Of a stretch of DNA of 6,440 nucleotides, positions 6,415-6,440 are shown one piece after another. Made by a program: the position numbers and the translations under genes. The stretch comes from Oligoflexales bacterium. Lineage in GTDB: Bacteria > Bdellovibrionota_B > Oligoflexia > Oligoflexales > CACXFL01. Under the pieces are notes generated by a model. It did no database searches. It saw only the letters and a program-made list of their open reading frames with translations, and had not been told where the DNA came from. Where the stretch lies: the NCBI GenBank assembly GCA_028282865.1, contig JANQHA010000148.1, positions 1 to 6,440 on the forward strand. Reading direction: 5' to 3'. The stretch's first letter is position 1. Every line of letters starts with the position of its first letter.

Positions 6415-6440
6415 TGGCGGGTGTGAACCACCAATTTTTT
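6415..6440 (+). terminator. Probable Rho-independent terminator after the 5676-6413 gene
   Basis: Starting 2 nt after the TAG stop, TGGCGG (6415-6420) can pair with CCACCA (6428-6433) with one C-A mismatch, or GGTG with CACC around TGAAC. A run of six T (6435-6440) follows up to the window edge, so the T run may be longer. Stem strength is moderate. Confidence 0.5.

Overview
The window looks like chromosomal DNA of a Gram-negative bacterium. GC content is moderate (low-to-mid 40s % by eye), two proteins have Sec signal peptides, and one carries a FecR domain. The main feature is a minus-strand tetrapyrrole (heme) biosynthesis operon, read from right to left: hemA (4476-3517), a hemC-hemD-like fusion (3372-1843), hemL (1846-536) and the start of a sensor histidine kinase (534 to beyond position 1). 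A hemC/hemD fusion and a two-component sensor inside a heme operon recall the Leptospira heme locus, where the HemK/HemR system controls the hemA operon. The protein style (divergent short HemA, FecR protein, histidine kinase H-box) also fits Bdellovibrionota/Oligoflexia. I favour that broad neighbourhood but cannot assign a species.

Layout. 1-534 is the N-terminal part of a histidine kinase, with two membrane segments and the H-box. It starts at a TTG one base after the hemL stop, with its Shine-Dalgarno inside the last hemL codons. hemL and hemC overlap by ATGA. A 144-bp gap between hemA and hemC holds a peculiar sequence that abuts the hemC start codon and looks like a dispersed or degenerate repeat. 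The 112-bp gap upstream of hemA is rich in signals. It has a TGAC-type direct repeat with an 11-bp period (4509-4524), resembling the Leptospira HemR box, and a 10-bp-arm palindrome (4554-4576) resembling a Fur box. The palindrome may also serve as the terminator of the upstream gene. 4589-5575 (minus) encodes a secreted FecR-domain protein. A 100-bp AT-rich divergent promoter region separates it from a plus-strand gene (5676-6413) for an unrecognised exported or membrane protein, followed by a likely terminator at the window edge.

How it fits together. HemA and HemL form the two-step C5 route from glutamyl-tRNA to 5-aminolevulinate. HemC, with its HemD-like tail, turns porphobilinogen into the uroporphyrinogen stage. 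HemB, which must act between them, is not encoded here. The inferred circuit is that the kinase at the distal end of the operon (its response regulator probably lies just outside the window) senses a heme- or envelope-related signal. Its regulator would then act on the direct repeat in front of hemA, with iron status possibly entering through the Fur-like palindrome.
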